Source of the DNA: a virus
Direction: 5' to 3' (one strand)
IMG/VR virus record: IMGVR_UViG_3300032323_000477
Span: 1 to 33,661 of that record
Length of the DNA stretch: 33,661 nucleotides
Shown: positions 24,301-31,400 of the stretch, in pieces
Layout: every line of letters starts with the position of its first letter
How positions within the stretch are numbered: position 1 is the stretch's first letter
Notes under the pieces: generated by a model
The model's database searches: none
Seen by the model: only the letters and a program-made list of their open reading frames with translations
What the model was told of the DNA's origin: nothing
Position numbers and translations under genes: made by a program

Positions 24301-26924
24301 CAGTTACCATTGGTGGCTCGTATAACGCCGCCTTCCTCGGCTAGATATCCAATATGGCAGTAGTAGGTGAATACTGAAACTAGTTCAGCTCGTCCATTGT
24401 TTAGCACCCATGCGCCAATACCATCACTTAGTACTTGTGTAAAGTCGTTACTAACTATAGATTTATTACCGCCGTTATGCAATGCACCGTCAATCTTTTG
24501 ACCTACACAGCCAGTACCTATAGTGGTAACTCCTTGGATATAAGGAGAGCGGGTGGTGATCCATGTACGGTTATCAGCAGGACCCCAGCCCGGATCTAGA
24601 GATACGTATGCACCTCCTAACGGTTTCTGATATAAATCAAACGCCACCGGTGGATTCAATGTTGAGTCAAGACCTTTTAGTGTACAGTTTCTAATACCTG
24701 TAGCATCTCGTACATAAAACATGTCTTCAGTTTCGGCACATCCTAATACAGCATTTCTATAGTACCTGGCTGCTAATAATGATTTGTAATTCCCAGTATA
24801 AATTATGTCGTATTTGAAGGCATCTATATATCTGCGAACGTCTCTCTTACATAACTCGCTGTCAAAGTTATAGAGAGGATATGTTGCCTGCATGTAAGCC
24901 ACGGCTTCAGCAGCTAAAAATTCTTTGTTGGCTTCTAATTGCAGCACAGTGTTGGTGTATGTAACATCTGTCACTGCGGTATTAGTTCCAACTAGTGTAG
25001 GATTTGATCCTGTAGAATTTACATAAAAATTAATGTAAGCAGCAATGTTTGCAATTTTAGTCTGTATAGATATCGCAGCAATATTGCTAGTAGGTCGAGG
25101 TTGGTCCACTGTGTCAAAAATTTCTTGACCAAATTCATCGTACTGCGGTGGAACAAATGACACAGGTGTGGGCTCAGTTACGATTACAGGATTTAATATA
25201 TTACCTGCAGATTTGGGAGGACTTATCGTTGTCCCTGCAACAACAGCTTGTATAATTCCAGAAATTCTGTTTAATACCGCGATAGTATATGTGCTGTCGA
25301 GAGCAAGTGCTGATATCGGCCCGCTGGCTTTAATGGTTGTAGTTCGTAATTCTGCTCCGAGTACCACAGTACGTGCTGGTACAATAATCGGTGTGATTTC
25401 TACGTATTCACCAGCAGCAACTCTGACTGTTGTAGTACCTGCGAACCCGTCATCTACTTGTTCACAGGCGTATCTTACTGTTCTCCAAGGAAGGAATTGA
25501 TTTGTTCCCCTCTCTGGGTCTGTGTTATCGTCTACACCGTCTATACTGACATATCGTACTCTAGCAAGATCGCCCCAAACAGCGTAATCAACACTGCTTT
25601 CACCGTTAACAATAACTAATTGATTTTCTTCCCCAACTGGTACGCCGGTAGGACCAAAGGTACTTCCGTCATTCTGTAGAGGTCGGCTTAAATCGTAAGT
25701 AAGCAGATCTCCTCGTTGACTCATTCCAGTTACATTACCGGATTGAAGAACTAAATCCCAATAATTAAATCCTGATCCGTTATCTCCAGGGAAATCTTGA
25801 TCTGTAGCTAGATGTTCAAAATTACACTTATAGGTATTGCCTAGATATACTACTAGATCGTTAACACTGTATGTTTGACCTTCATCCCAGCTGCCTCTCC
25901 ATTCCTGTCCTGTGGAAACTAATTCCCATTGACCTGCATCTAGATAGTTAAGACTACTGCCATCGCTGGTGGTCTCTGCGGTGGCAACATATAAGTTTCC
26001 GCCTCTTCGAACAAGATCACCAATTTTATAATCGATTAATGCAGACCAAGTACCTGCAAAGTTAATAGATTTACTTAATAAATTCCATTGCGTTGTATCT
26101 TCGCCGGCAGGATTTCTTTGATAGTTATTTGTATTGGCTGTGTAAAGATATCCACCACTACGAACAATATCGCCAATGGCATAATACACAGAATTACTCC
26201 ATTCTTGATAGAAATTAAATCCTGGAAATTCTGTTACAAAATTTGCATTTGTTATAGACGATGCTGCAACATGCCCTACAGTACAACGAAGTATACTACC
26301 ACCGTATTTGACTAAATCGTTAACACGATATCTAGTAGTAGCAGTCCATACACCTACATATTCTATTCCTTCGTGAACTGCCTGCCATAATTCTCCGGTG
26401 CTGTCATCTTGAGTATCGTTGTTTCCAACTTCTAATCCGAGATCAGTGCCAGATGATGTGTGACCCACTATACAACGATATACAATACCGTTATATTTTA
26501 CTATATCTCCAATGCCGTATCTGGTGCTAGGAGCCCAATTGGTTCTCCAATTATCCGCAGAAAGATACACAGCCCAGTTTGAAATGCTTGCATCAAAAGT
26601 CGCTACTGATGTATGACTAGTCACACATAGATAGATGACCCCACCGTAAAGTGCGATATCGCCAGGATTATATAAAGTTAGTGTTGTCCAAGGTCCTCTC
26701 CAAGCATACCCGTCGGTCATTTTCAACCAGGCAGGAGATGGAGCGGAATCTCCAGGATTTGCAAGATAGGTTTGATCGGCGGCAAATGTTGAAGCGGTGT
26801 GCTGTCGTTGACAAATCCATGTGCTTCCGCCATATCTAATTACGTCATCTCGATTATACGTCGTAGTGGAGGCCCAGGTGTTGCGCCATGTATATCTAAT
26901 TCTACTGATCTTAAATTCTGCCAT
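21315..26924 (-). CDS. Giant fibre-like protein 1 (1869 aa), paralogue of the 2614-aa protein
   Basis: Same architecture as its downstream neighbour but more compact. Residues 1-395 contain about seven CBM5/12-like repeats (TTTYNRDDVIRYGGSTWICQ, TLYNPGDIALYGGVIYLC and so on). Around 440-540 a beta-helix-type start is visible (FLPWRTVRYACEQV, VRVAAGEYVEITPIIVPA). A single C-x-RD module begins at Cys692 (CKRDVRRYIDAFKYDI) and is followed by a conserved block with GQKIDGALHNGG and GRAELVSVFTYYCHIGYLAE. Residues about 1205-1515 hold seven propeller-type blades (SLDGINWTTR, YALANS-like strands, W-x-x-IAYG). The C-terminus repeats the shared fibre end (GHDFLDIGTGNF, FYTSTDQSGNFRTGELF). It starts at ATG 26924 with only a modest GGA site, 14 bases after the previous stop. 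Confidence 0.88.
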   Translation of the reverse strand: MAEFKISRIRYTWRNTWASTTTYNRDDVIRYGGSTWICQRQHTASTFAADQTYLANPGDSAPSPAWLKMTDGYAWRGPWTTLTLYNPGDIALYGGVIYLCVTSHTSVATFDASISNWAVYLSADNWRTNWAPSTRYGIGDIVKYNGIVYRCIVGHTSSGTDLGLEVGNNDTQDDSTGELWQAVHEGIEYVGVWTATTRYRVNDLVKYGGSILRCTVGHVAASSITNANFVTEFPGFNFYQEWSNSVYYAIGDIVRSGGYLYTANTNNYQRNPAGEDTTQWNLLSKSINFAGTWSALIDYKIGDLVRRGGNLYVATAETTSDGSSLNYLDAGQWELVSTGQEWRGSWDEGQTYSVNDLVVYLGNTYKCNFEHLATDQDFPGDNGSGFNYWDLVLQSGNVTGMSQRGDLLTYDLSRPLQNDGSTFGPTGVPVGEENQLVIVNGESSVDYAVWGDLARVRYVSIDGVDDNTDPERGTNQFLPWRTVRYACEQVDDGFAGTTTVRVAAGEYVEITPIIVPARTVVLGAELRTTTIKASGPISALALDSTYTIAVLNRISGIIQAVVAGTTISPPKSAGNILNPVIVTEPTPVSFVPPQYDEFGQEIFDTVDQPRPTSNIAAISIQTKIANIAAYINFYVNSTGSNPTLVGTNTAVTDVTYTNTVLQLEANKEFLAAEAVAYMQATYPLYNFDSELCKRDVRRYIDAFKYDIIYTGNYKSLLAARYYRNAVLGCAETEDMFYVRDATGIRNCTLKGLDSTLNPPVAFDLYQKPLGGAYVSLDPGWGPADNRTWITTRSPYIQGVTTIGTGCVGQKIDGALHNGGNKSIVSNDFTQVLSDGIGAWVLNNGRAELVSVFTYYCHIGYLAEEGGVIRATNGNCSYGTYGAISDGVDASEVPATAVTYTRAQQASIAAAFAGDFVDEIQILEFVNCGNDYSSATASFVGAGINAAVVFEDFRDDSVFEARILDANAGTSQIAQAIGGGGFVLVQNNAQSGDATTITIATNDANSITQYLGMRIVITSGAGTGQYGYITAYDNISKVVSVSRESDDQPGWDHVVPGKLPTVPLITNTVYRIEPRVIFSAPAYSATQITVPVNTTWSEIVYGETTETYTNVAVTEAGTGTVDITVTAALARFNVTKQGRDYTLTINNGGAGYEAGQLLTIPGTLLGGTTPTNDLIILVTDVSDDSTNSILAAEQKTYGTGEDNEAASGRFVVVASGGSAALYSEDGTTWTDFNMPTAGDWKCLAAGRVTYPTLGNHIFVAIRKGSAVAASSLDGINWTTRSMPASRQWNSAIYGGGLFIAVATDSNSAAYSLNGTSWTTVALPTFGDSTLNEWVDIAYGKNTYVALANSGNTVAVGTYNSTLNTWSWAGQILDVIADSSAKDWVSIAYGNDRFVAITSTGDVGYSFDGSFWLPATMPSQDGSTAHNWKKIKYAQGVFFAVGDTGGRDIGEDPSLVPTNYSATSPDGIVWTPRTLASSKEWVSIAFGNPYVDSRDSTTGKRTPMWIAIDNTDTFNKIQTGARALGRVTLSSGIIRSVKMWDPGSGYTEGPSCTLVDPNNNTDAVIECRTGDGVLAQPSWLNRGLGYRTSSTTVTINGNGYADVTPSGKTFVMNDLANYPGPGASLTIGNLPDFYTLVAIEELGPTDRGLAARIRVSPEIKVRDNLQHLTPITIRTQFSQCRITGHDFLDIGTGNFEETNYPELYSGFYTPAPENEVVELNRGRVFYTSTDQSGNFRTGELFAVEQSTGIVTISADFFDLAGLSELRLGGIRVGGTGAVVREFSTDPLFIADSNNIVPTQRAIAAYLAGRLSVGGSEIAVGSFIAGTILVGPDRINNTAGLRIIVPVRAEFDAANSGISGSMLAQTMFYKSF

Positions 26925-26937
26925 AATTTATTCCGTA

Positions 26938-27303
26938 TTAACTTGAATGTCCTGTAGGATATGTATATCCTTGATTGAGTCTTTGTGTTAATCTACCTTC
27001 ATTATCTATGTAGTAAAGAATGTTTCTATTATCCCAACGATATTGAGTCCACACTAGATTATCATATTCTATTTCGTGATCAGCAGTGATGCCTTCAAAA
27101 TAATCAACACCAGGCTCAAAATCTTCAAAAGTTTCTGCAGGATCCCCTGGAAGATTTAGTTCTATAGAATCCTTGTCTTTGAGCTGATCGCTGCGTAATA
27201 AAAATAACTCGCCGTCTTGGTTTCTTCTTAGCGCATACCAGTATCGTGGAGAATCTCCTAGTGCTTCGTCTGGACTTTGTCCTAAATAGTAGGTACTTGG
27301 CAT
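26938..27303 (-). CDS. Small acidic virion-associated protein, unknown function
   Basis: 121 aa, acidic and rich in Tyr, Trp and Asp (YFEGITADHEIEYDNLVWTQ, NILYYIDNEGRLTQRL). The N-terminal MPSTYYLGQSPDEALGDSPR and the middle RYWYALRRNQDGELFLLRS suggest a compact beta-rich protein. No enzymatic motif is seen. AAGGA lies seven bases before the ATG, and it is packed 10 bases after one virion gene and 14 before a giant fibre, so it is probably co-expressed. Its position just before the giant fibre suggests a connector or accessory subunit, but this is inference. Confidence 0.75.
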   Translation of the reverse strand: MPSTYYLGQSPDEALGDSPRYWYALRRNQDGELFLLRSDQLKDKDSIELNLPGDPAETFEDFEPGVDYFEGITADHEIEYDNLVWTQYRWDNRNILYYIDNEGRLTQRLNQGYTYPTGHSS

Positions 27304-27313
27304 GTGCTAATCC

Positions 27314-27646
27314 TTATGATATCTCAACATAACTTACTGTTACATCAATACTGTTTTCAGTATCGCTTTCTATTCTTATTCCAGATGTTGCTGGTAAAAT
27401 TAATTTTTCACCTTGTGTGATAACTTTTACTGTGCTGTTTGGCGGAATAATAATACCTCGAGCATACGTGGCCTGCGTGGAAAATTCGTCCACAACGTAC
27501 ATGTTTACTACTGCTGTGTCGTAGTCTGTTATGTTAGCAATATTACAGCCAATAACAGTAGCACGAACTCCTTCTTGAATCTGTAGAACATCTACCGGAG
27601 TAGTTCCTACTGATGTTGTTACTGCGTGTCTAAATAGGGTTGGCAT
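27314..27646 (-). CDS. Small beta-sandwich virion/decoration-type protein
   Basis: 110 aa with alternating beta strands and a pattern (TQATYARGIIIPPNSTVKVI, KLILPATSGIRIES, SIDVTVSYVEI) close to the small proteins at 13083 and 30931. The shared 'i-i-P-x-x-[ST]-x-v ... l-i-L-x-a-x-x-x-I-x-[VI]-x-S ... vSy' ending suggests a common fold. A TAAGAGA site precedes the ATG, with the upstream stop inside it. No catalytic motif. A decoration or tail-associated role is inferred from fold and context. Confidence 0.75.
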   Translation of the reverse strand: MPTLFRHAVTTSVGTTPVDVLQIQEGVRATVIGCNIANITDYDTAVVNMYVVDEFSTQATYARGIIIPPNSTVKVITQGEKLILPATSGIRIESDTENSIDVTVSYVEIS

Positions 27647-27653
27647 TTTTCTC

Positions 27654-28706
27654 TTATCCTAAAGCGATGGCAAAGCCCGCTGAAATATCGTTAGCTTGAA
27701 TTTCTGAAACAGCACCGCTGGCACCTGCCGGTGATGCCCAAGTAAACCCGTCCCAAATTTCTAGAGCTTTGGAATTAGTGTTATATCGTGTCATACCTAT
27801 CACAGCATAAGCTGTTGGCCGTTCTCCGTCGTTGCCTCTAGGCGGCACAAATCCGTTAGTGCCCTGTATCTTAAAATATCCAGTTCCAGTCTGTGCTATC
27901 TGTGTAATAGCATTTGAGGAAACGTTAGTGATAACATTGTCTACTACTCTAAAATTACCTAATCTTACACCACCTGCACCGTTTCCGTCAATGTAAAGAT
28001 CTAATCCAGTTGTAGTGGTAATCTCATTGTCGCGGAACATTAAGTTCCCAACATCTAGAGTTGGTACGTTTAATGTATCTGCATACACATTATTAGCGTA
28101 GACATTGTCCCAGCGGAATGTCGCAGATCCTAGGTCATAGGTATTGTCAGCTTGAGGAACTAAATCACTTTGAATGCTAGCATTGATAACAATATTATCT
28201 GTAAGTGCATCACCAATGGTAATATTGCCACCTATCGTAACATTTCCTGTGGCATTAATATTGCCGTCAACTTGTAAATTACCAGTGATTGTGGTGTTAC
28301 CTTCAATATCTACAATACCCGAACCATTAGGGTGGAATTCTAGATTTGAATTTGAAACGAATGTTGAAATCACATTGCCAGTGATCTGGATGTCATCAAC
28401 ACGTAAAATTGTATGGTAAACTGTAGGTTCACCTGCAGACGCTATGAAATTAATTATTGGTAAATCGCTTTCTATGGTGTTACCATAGATGTGCAAATTG
28501 CCGATATCTAGTTGTGCGTCTACTACGAGGTTGGTTGTGCGGGTAGTTCCGTTGACATCTAAAGCTGTGGTCGGAGTGGCTGTGTTCACGCCAATGCGGG
28601 AGTTCGTAACGTCTAGATAAAGAAGGTCAGTCTCAAAGGCCAGATCCACACCATCTCTGATGAGATTTGCCTTTAAGAGCGGACCGGAAATTCGACCAAT
28701 AGCCAT
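27654..28706 (-). CDS. Fibre-type structural protein B (GRISG family)
   Basis: 350 aa. The N-terminus GRISGPLLKANLIRDGVDLA and LYLDVTNSRIGVN, the central repeats (TGNLQVDGNINATGNVTIGG, 'I-x-G-N' type beta-helix rungs) and the end (GYFKIQGTNGFVPPRGNDGE, then MTRYNTNSKALEIWDGFTW) are all shared with the 404-aa protein upstream, so they are paralogues. The 'P-x-G...RP...G-x-x-RYNT...E-x-W-x-G-x-x-W' ending is a common marine-phage fibre or baseplate-fibre module. ATG 28706 is chosen because GGAG lies five bases upstream; a GTG at 28724 is in frame but sits in the leader stem-loop. It has its own late promoter and a ~100-base leader. Confidence 0.85.
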   Translation of the reverse strand: MAIGRISGPLLKANLIRDGVDLAFETDLLYLDVTNSRIGVNTATPTTALDVNGTTRTTNLVVDAQLDIGNLHIYGNTIESDLPIINFIASAGEPTVYHTILRVDDIQITGNVISTFVSNSNLEFHPNGSGIVDIEGNTTITGNLQVDGNINATGNVTIGGNITIGDALTDNIVINASIQSDLVPQADNTYDLGSATFRWDNVYANNVYADTLNVPTLDVGNLMFRDNEITTTTGLDLYIDGNGAGGVRLGNFRVVDNVITNVSSNAITQIAQTGTGYFKIQGTNGFVPPRGNDGERPTAYAVIGMTRYNTNSKALEIWDGFTWASPAGASGAVSEIQANDISAGFAIALG

Positions 28707-28723
28707 GTGCTCTCCATTAACCA

Positions 28724-28742
28724 CCGAATCTCACGGATACGG
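28724..28742 (-). promoter_or_regulatory. Leader stem-loop before the GRISG-family gene
   Basis: Arms 28724-28730 and 28736-28742 pair over seven positions with one T-T mismatch around a five-base loop. It lies nine bases upstream of the GGAG site of ATG 28706, within the leader that starts at the late promoter near 28808. It could affect translation or mRNA stability. Confidence 0.35.
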
Positions 28743-28807
28743 GCACCTTACATAGCGGCCCTCGCTGTTGAGTATCGTAGCACTTTGGTCAAGCACTACA
28801 GTAATAG

Positions 28808-28815
28808 TATTTATG
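28808..28815 (-). promoter_or_regulatory. T4-like late promoter (CATAAATA)
   Basis: Minus-strand CATAAATA, an exact NATAAATA match, in the 121-base gap between the two GRISG-family genes. Transcription would start near 28802, giving an untranslated leader of about 95 bases before ATG 28706. The rest of the gap holds a short stem-loop and no credible gene. Confidence 0.6.
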
Positions 28816-28827
28816 TCTTTTGGAAAT

Positions 28828-30042
28828 TTAGCCTAGAATGGCGCTGTAGATAAACCCAAGATCTTCCATCAAACGTGTGGTAACGATTTCACCACCGCCT
28901 GTGGATAGTTGCCAGACACTACCGTCCCAGCTTTCTAGATATTGATCTAACGGTACTGTGGTGTTCCAGCGTGTTTCGCCTAGTTCAGGGCTGGCTCTTC
29001 TTTCAGCTGTTGTTCCTGATGGGATTACAAAACCGTTATCTCCCATGAATCTCACATAACCTATGCCTGTACTGGCAAAAGTTATAGGAGTGTTCAGCAG
29101 ATTAGTAAGAGTATTATCCTGCCATTTAGTGTTTTCTATAAATGTTATACCAGTATTTGGTAACAGCTCTACATCTTCATTGGATTGTAGACCTGTGATC
29201 TTGTTTATAGTACCATCTAACCATAACTGATCGCTGACTTTTACAGCATTAGGTCTATTAGTGATCACAGTTGACAGATCATGCGACCATATTTCGCTCC
29301 AGCGCCGTGGGCTAGAATCATTGGCCTGCTGTCCTAGATTGTAGGTAAGATCGATTCCAGGAATAATGCTCTGGGTAAAATCTGTAGTTACTGTCACAGT
29401 ATCTAATGGAGTATCACCTACTATAATGTTGCTGGCAGATGATAGATTACCATCTACTGTGATATTGCCGTTGCCTACGCCCTGTACCTGCAGATTTCCA
29501 GTGATACGGGTGTTAGCTTCAAACCAAACACGACCTGTGCCGTTAGGGTCTAGTCTGATATTGTTGTTTGAGATACTGCTGATTACATTATTATCTAATA
29601 CCAAATAATCGCTGAGTATTCTATCATAAGGAATAATAGAATTAATATCAGTGGATTTGATTTCAATTGGACCGGTAGTGGATCCTATAGTTCCGTTGAC
29701 GTTGAATGTTAGATTGTCTAGATTAGCTTGATTTGTAACTGTAACAAATCTAGTTTTAATATTATCATTAACATCGAGATCATACACAGGTAAGCTAAGG
29801 CTGGGTCTAGCTAATGAAGTGGCAGGTGCACCTTCTATACCCACACGCATGTTTGTGACATCCAGGTATAATATAGGAGGATCAGATGCTCCGTCTTGGA
29901 ACGTTAGATCAGCTCCATTGCGTTCTAGATTTGCACTCAGTAGTTTACCGCTGATACGGCCAAGACTAGCTACATAATTAGGCTCGCTGCCTGCTTGATT
30001 AGAACCTAGTAGTCCGTCGTCTGATCCAGGAATGGCTGCCAT
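28828..30042 (-). CDS. Fibre-type structural protein A (GRISG family)
   Basis: 404 aa. N-terminal ~30 residues are unique, then LGRISGKLLSANLERNGADL and LYLDVTNMRVGIEG, the family signature also in the next gene. The middle has beta-helix-like rungs (NNIRLDPNGTGRVWFEANTR, TGNLQVQGVGNGNITVDGNL). The end (IGYVRFMGDNGFVIPSGTTA, RWNTTVPLDQYLESWDGSVW) is the recurring 'GTTAERR...TRWN...WDG-x-x-W' fibre module. The start is ATG 30042, one base after the previous stop (TAATATG) with no clear Shine-Dalgarno, so reinitiation is likely. Probably a short fibre or baseplate-attached spike; the exact location in the virion is unknown. Confidence 0.85.
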   Translation of the reverse strand: MAAIPGSDDGLLGSNQAGSEPNYVASLGRISGKLLSANLERNGADLTFQDGASDPPILYLDVTNMRVGIEGAPATSLARPSLSLPVYDLDVNDNIKTRFVTVTNQANLDNLTFNVNGTIGSTTGPIEIKSTDINSIIPYDRILSDYLVLDNNVISSISNNNIRLDPNGTGRVWFEANTRITGNLQVQGVGNGNITVDGNLSSASNIIVGDTPLDTVTVTTDFTQSIIPGIDLTYNLGQQANDSSPRRWSEIWSHDLSTVITNRPNAVKVSDQLWLDGTINKITGLQSNEDVELLPNTGITFIENTKWQDNTLTNLLNTPITFASTGIGYVRFMGDNGFVIPSGTTAERRASPELGETRWNTTVPLDQYLESWDGSVWQLSTGGGEIVTTRLMEDLGFIYSAILG

Positions 30043-30043
30043 A

Positions 30044-30385
30044 TTATGGGGTGTATCCTGTTAGTGTTATTAATTGTGCTAGAAAAGTCGCAGGCACTGT
30101 GGTTGAAATAGTTTTACCACCTTGAGGAAAATTTACCAATGCCCCAGCATTTGAGGATGAATAAACTGTGGTTCTAAAAAGAAACAATTGTGTGCTGTCA
30201 TTGTCGACAGTGCCGAGACCTACTTCCCAGTTGCCTGCATGATCTTCTATGGAGTAGAACGTGGTATTGTTGTCGCCTATGACTGAAAAAGATTGAAATC
30301 CTGGAACTGTGGAGGTCAACAACATTTCTGCTGTGCCTGCAGTCTGTGATCGCATCTTTACTCTATCTCTTAAAACAAGGGCCAT
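30044..30385 (-). CDS. Small phage virion protein of the 'MALVL-DRVK' type
   Basis: 113 aa. The N-terminus MALVLRDRVKMRSQTAGTAE is the start of a widespread phage protein or fibre-domain type that continues with a 'GF-x-[ST]-F', 'NTTFYSIED', 'WEVGLGT' and 'VNFPQGGKTI' pattern, all visible here. In many phages this domain is a small stand-alone virion protein beside fibre genes, and it is likely the same here. GGAG lies seven bases before the ATG, inside an 8-bp inverted repeat that could control access to it. It abuts the GRISG-family gene with a one-base gap. Confidence 0.75.
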   Translation of the reverse strand: MALVLRDRVKMRSQTAGTAEMLLTSTVPGFQSFSVIGDNNTTFYSIEDHAGNWEVGLGTVDNDSTQLFLFRTTVYSSSNAGALVNFPQGGKTISTTVPATFLAQLITLTGYTP

Positions 30386-30412
30386 TACGTATCTCCAATT
30401 CTCTGATACGTA
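30386..30412 (-). promoter_or_regulatory. 8-bp perfect inverted repeat enclosing the ribosome binding site
   Basis: Arms 30386-30393 and 30405-30412 are perfect complements (TACGTATC/GATACGTA) around an 11-base loop. On the minus-strand mRNA the 3' arm abuts the ATG at 30385 directly and contains the last G of the GGAG site, so folding could limit translation. It could also be a DNA operator. The weak late-like GGTAAATA lies just upstream at 30413-30420. Confidence 0.45.
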
Positions 30413-30431
30413 TATTTACCGTGAATTGATA

Positions 30432-30929
30432 TTAGTTGGCGAAGCCGAAATAGATAGTAACGTACTTGCCTAGGGGCACTGGGCTTGTAAATGTGATAAC
30501 CGTGTTGCTGCTGGTTAATGTATAATTTGTAGTAGAAATCTGCATGACATTTTCTACTAAAACTATAATATTGTCTGCTGAGCTAGGAGTTAGTGTTAAT
30601 GGGCCAAAATTAACATCAACATCATTACCTGGCCCTAGAGTTTGTTTTGTAATTGTAGTTGCACCCGGAGCACGAACAACTTCCCATACTCCAGCAATCA
30701 ATGCTTCTAAACTATTAGTGTCTAAGTTATAACGGATTGTGCCGTCGGCAAATTCTGATGCAGATCCTGGATATCTAACGCCAGAAGTCTGTGGTCGTTG
30801 TACTGTAGTGCCTTGCGGCAAGCGTAATCCGCCGCTGAGACCCATAACTGCACGACCGTAATGATTAGTAAACAGGGTTTGATCTGTTAGACTGTATTTG
30901 CTGATGTTTTTTTGTTTTAAAAATTTCAT
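30432..30929 (-). CDS. Small fibre-domain protein (GTT-x-x-RP module)
   Basis: 165 aa. Residues 30-85 hold the recurring fibre module: GLRLPQGTTVQRPQTSGVRY, then IRYNLDTNSLEALIAGVWEV. This matches the ends of the two GRISG-family proteins. The C-terminal half is beta-rich (VDVNFGPLTLTPSSADNIIV, YTLTSSNTVITFTSPVPLGK, YVTIYFGFAN), resembling the repeating 'DNI-[IL]-V-x-[VL]-[ED]-x-V-x-Q' strand domain found in marine phage fibres. ATG 30929 lies one base after the previous stop without a Shine-Dalgarno, so coupling is likely. Probably a virion component; specific role unknown. Confidence 0.75.
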   Translation of the reverse strand: MKFLKQKNISKYSLTDQTLFTNHYGRAVMGLSGGLRLPQGTTVQRPQTSGVRYPGSASEFADGTIRYNLDTNSLEALIAGVWEVVRAPGATTITKQTLGPGNDVDVNFGPLTLTPSSADNIIVLVENVMQISTTNYTLTSSNTVITFTSPVPLGKYVTIYFGFAN

Positions 30930-30930
30930 A

Positions 30931-31389
30931 TTATACCGGTAATGAGCTGATAGTAACTGCTAGTCTACCTGATGCAGATGTGCCTACCCATAATTCGTCA
31001 TTGGCATCTAAGACTAATCTTTCATCTGCAAAAAATACAGTTTCACCTGCTGGCACTGTAAGGTTACTAACAATTAGATTTCCAGTGCCTGGAGTAGTTA
31101 TACCAGTTACTGCAAATCCAACACTGGTCTTTTTAACAAGATATATGTTAACAGTTACCGCATTTGCAGTTTCATCTGTTAACGTTACCGCAGCGGTATT
31201 ACATAGTGCTATGGTAGTAATTGCATTGTTTTGTCCTGTACCACCTCCAGTTCTGGAGCTAGGTACACCAGTTGTAGTGCTGGCAAATACCAATACCGGA
31301 ACAGTGACGCTGGTTGAATCAATCAATGATAATGCGGCCCCTACTATGCTGGGTGCCGGATTTGGAAACGTTATATAGCTTGTGATCAT
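30931..31389 (-). CDS. Small beta-rich virion/decoration-type protein
   Basis: 152 aa. A beta-sandwich-like protein with the ending NLIVSNLTVPAGETVFFADE then RLVLDANDELWVGTS and LAVTISSLPV, the same layout as the small proteins at 13083 and 27314. The N-terminal part contains a Gly/Thr-rich loop (SSRTGGGTGQNNAITTIA). No enzymatic residues stand out. Only a weak AAGAGA site precedes the ATG; it is 11 bases after the preceding stop. A role as a decoration, tail-fibre connector or capsid accessory protein is possible. Confidence 0.72.
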   Translation of the reverse strand: MITSYITFPNPAPSIVGAALSLIDSTSVTVPVLVFASTTTGVPSSRTGGGTGQNNAITTIALCNTAAVTLTDETANAVTVNIYLVKKTSVGFAVTGITTPGTGNLIVSNLTVPAGETVFFADERLVLDANDELWVGTSASGRLAVTISSLPV

Positions 31390-31400
31390 TTTTTATCTCT

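Noticed and set aside
13426-26924. Interpretation of the giant proteins as host toxins or Rhs-like effectors
   Set aside because: No Rhs/YD repeats or toxin domain seen; the C-termini and neighbours are typical of marine phage fibres.
30980-31378. 132-aa plus-strand frame opposite the gene at 30931
   Set aside because: The minus-strand frame fits the compact gene order and a family shared with two other genes here; the antisense frame has Val/Thr/Pro-rich shadow composition.
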